A DNA stretch of 64,000 nt, taken from AWTP1-18 sp036504515. Lineage in GTDB: Bacteria; Pseudomonadota; Gammaproteobacteria; Burkholderiales; Rhodocyclaceae. The stretch spans positions 124,001 to 188,000 of the forward strand of contig DASXVA010000009.1 of the NCBI GenBank assembly GCA_036504515.1. Reading direction: 5' to 3'. The notes under the pieces are model-generated. The model had not been told where the DNA came from and ran no database searches. It saw nothing but the letters and a program-made list of their open reading frames with translations. Within the stretch, counting starts at the first letter, position 1. The number at the start of each line of letters is the position of its first letter. A program made the translations under genes and the position numbers. Of this stretch, positions 62,946 through 64,000 are shown piece by piece.

Positions 62946-64000
62946 TCATTGTGCGGGAGCCGTTTTATTAGCACTGACATCCGCTGGCGCTTCTTTGGGT
63001 TTTGCGTTACCGAACAGCTTGCGGAAGGCCCCACCTACTGCTTCTACACTTTTTTGACCAATGTTGCTCGCACCTTCGACGATACCGCCCAGGCTCAGGC
63101 CGATGCTATCGGCCATCCCGGCGGCAAAACGGGCGGCAAAGCTTTCGTTGATTTTGAATTTTGGATCGTTGAGATTGCCGTTTAGCTCAAATTTGACGCT
63201 GATCTTTTTCTCCCGGTCTTTCATCAGGGAGAGGGCGCTGCGACGGGTCATGCCCATGAAACCGCCGGAGTCGTCCAACTGCAGATCGTGCAGCGTCACC
63301 GTGCCGAGGGCGTGGAGCAAGTTGTTATGCACCGTAGCGTCCACGTCGAGGTCGAGACTGCCTTTTTGCACACCGGACTCGGCCGATTTGACCAGATAGG
63401 GACTCATCGCCACCAGATCGACGCCGCGCAGGCGGGTGACGATGTGGGATTCACGGCTGGCCACCTCCAGGGTGCCTTCAATCGATAGGCTGCCATCCTG
63501 CTGCTCGCCCTTGATGCGCCCTTGCAGAGAAAGGTTGCTCTGGCCCTTGAGACCAGGCAGCGCGATGTCGGATACCGATGCCTGCAATTGGTCGATACGG
63601 ATTTTCAGGGGGGGGGTGCGGATACTTGCATCAAAAAAGTCCAGGGTCGCATCCTGCAAGATCACCTTGCTGATGGTGATGGGCATTGCGCCGGAGGGGG
63701 CCGCCGTTTTGGCCGACTTGTGTTCCAGCAGGCTGGGTATTACTCGCATACGGCCCTCGGTTGTGCGCAGAGCCGAGAGATAAGCGCCTTCCACCACAAT
63801 GCTGGCGATGCGGATTTTCTGGTCGGAGAGAAGGCCGGTCAGATCGGGGCTGACGAAGATACGATCGGCCCGCAGGGTCTCCGCTGCCGGCCAGCCCAGT
63901 GGTGCTCGAAGTCGCAACTGCTGTACTTCCACACCATGCCAGTGCAACTGGATTGCTCCGATTTCGGCATCGGGCCCCAAGGCTGCTTCCACCTGGGATT
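62946..64000 (-). CDS. DUF748/AsmA-like membrane-associated protein (partial, C-terminal part)
   Basis: About 351 residues are visible; the frame runs off the right edge, so this is the C-terminal portion. The first readable in-window start codon is internal. The sequence shows repeated beta-strand units (LQLRLRAPLGWP, ISKVILQDATLDFFDA, RIDQLQASVSDIALP, LDLDVDATVHNNLL), typical of AsmA/DUF748 proteins that bridge the periplasm. The C-terminus (MADSIGLSLGGIVEGAS, then a Lys/Ala-rich tail) is as in DUF748. The role in lipid or LPS transport is inferred from the family. A weak hairpin (GGCTCT/AGAGCC, 62904-62924) follows it. Confidence 0.8.
   Translation of the reverse strand, partial: SQVEAALGPDAEIGAIQLHWHGVEVQQLRLRAPLGWPAAETLRADRIFVSPDLTGLLSDQKIRIASIVVEGAYLSALRTTEGRMRVIPSLLEHKSAKTAAPSGAMPITISKVILQDATLDFFDASIRTPPLKIRIDQLQASVSDIALPGLKGQSNLSLQGRIKGEQQDGSLSIEGTLEVASRESHIVTRLRGVDLVAMSPYLVKSAESGVQKGSLDLDVDATVHNNLLHALGTVTLHDLQLDDSGGFMGMTRRSALSLMKDREKKISVKFELNGNLNDPKFKINESFAARFAAGMADSIGLSLGGIVEGASNIGQKSVEAVGGAFRKLFGNAKPKEAPADVSANKTAPAQ

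Noticed and set aside
62844..63185. A 113-codon plus frame near the right edge
   Set aside because: It mostly overlaps the DUF748 gene antisense and contains no recognisable domain.

Overview
This window is a chromosomal segment of a Gram-negative betaproteobacterium, most likely Rhodocyclales (Dechloromonas/Azonexus-like). The basis is the gene order serC-pheA-hisC-tyrA-aroA::cmk-rpsA-ihfB-lapA-lapB, the order dapC-dapD-pilU-dapE-prmB, a RmpM-type OmpA, stand-alone HldA and HldD, and several cyclic-di-GMP proteins. Taxonomy is inferred from protein character and gene order, not from a search. The DNA is mostly GC-rich (roughly 55-60 %) and densely coding. I saw no rRNA, tRNA, IS element, prophage or CRISPR array.

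Layout. 1-2536 (minus): start of ubiG (cut by the window edge), a small OmpA-domain protein and an amidohydrolase of the MTA/SAH deaminase family. 2681-11442 (plus): gyrA, then a tightly packed serine/aromatic amino-acid operon (serC, pheA, hisC, tyrA, aroA-cmk fusion). It runs on into rpsA, ihfB, lapA, lapB and an envelope-sugar block (ugd, hldA, hldD), then cysM and a PolB-like exonuclease (to 20059). 20291-20887: cspA and an infA copy. 20955-28324: fabI (minus), bcp-slyD (plus), and the minus-strand set mfd-aroG-serB. 28615-32307: a very large orphan regulator (SARP/BTAD, cyclase-like, STAND ATPase and TPR regions). 32298-33503 (minus): a 53-residue membrane protein and two bacterioferritin subunits with complementary active sites. 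33779-39835 (plus): a YejABEF-type peptide ABC transporter, interrupted by an AT-rich orphan gene. 39921-44063: two membrane diguanylate-signalling proteins. 44095-49563 (minus): lysine/diaminopimelate genes with a PilU-type ATPase and prmB. 49707-51141: an EamA transporter and an unknown membrane-anchored protein. 51542-53434 (minus): HDOD-receiver-GGDEF protein. 53643-61478 (plus): smc, zipA, ligA, galU. 61511-64000 (minus): EAL-HDOD protein and a DUF748/AsmA-like protein cut by the right edge.

How the genes work together. Chorismate metabolism is split over two loci: aroG at 23.8-24.9 kb starts the pathway, and the 5.3-11.4 kb operon carries EPSP synthase and the Phe/Tyr branches. GalU makes UDP-glucose and Ugd oxidises it; HldA and HldD make ADP-heptose; LapA/LapB balance LPS synthesis. 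Two bacterioferritins behind a Fur-like box store iron. Four proteins (39.9, 42.5, 51.5 and 61.5 kb) belong to cyclic-di-GMP or HDOD signalling.

The parts least explained by known housekeeping are the 1230-residue orphan regulator with a palindromic upstream site, the AT-rich two-helix gene inside the yej operon, the 113-bp hairpin repeat between dapD and pilU, and the interleaved inverted repeats in the 400-bp gap at 51.1-51.5 kb.
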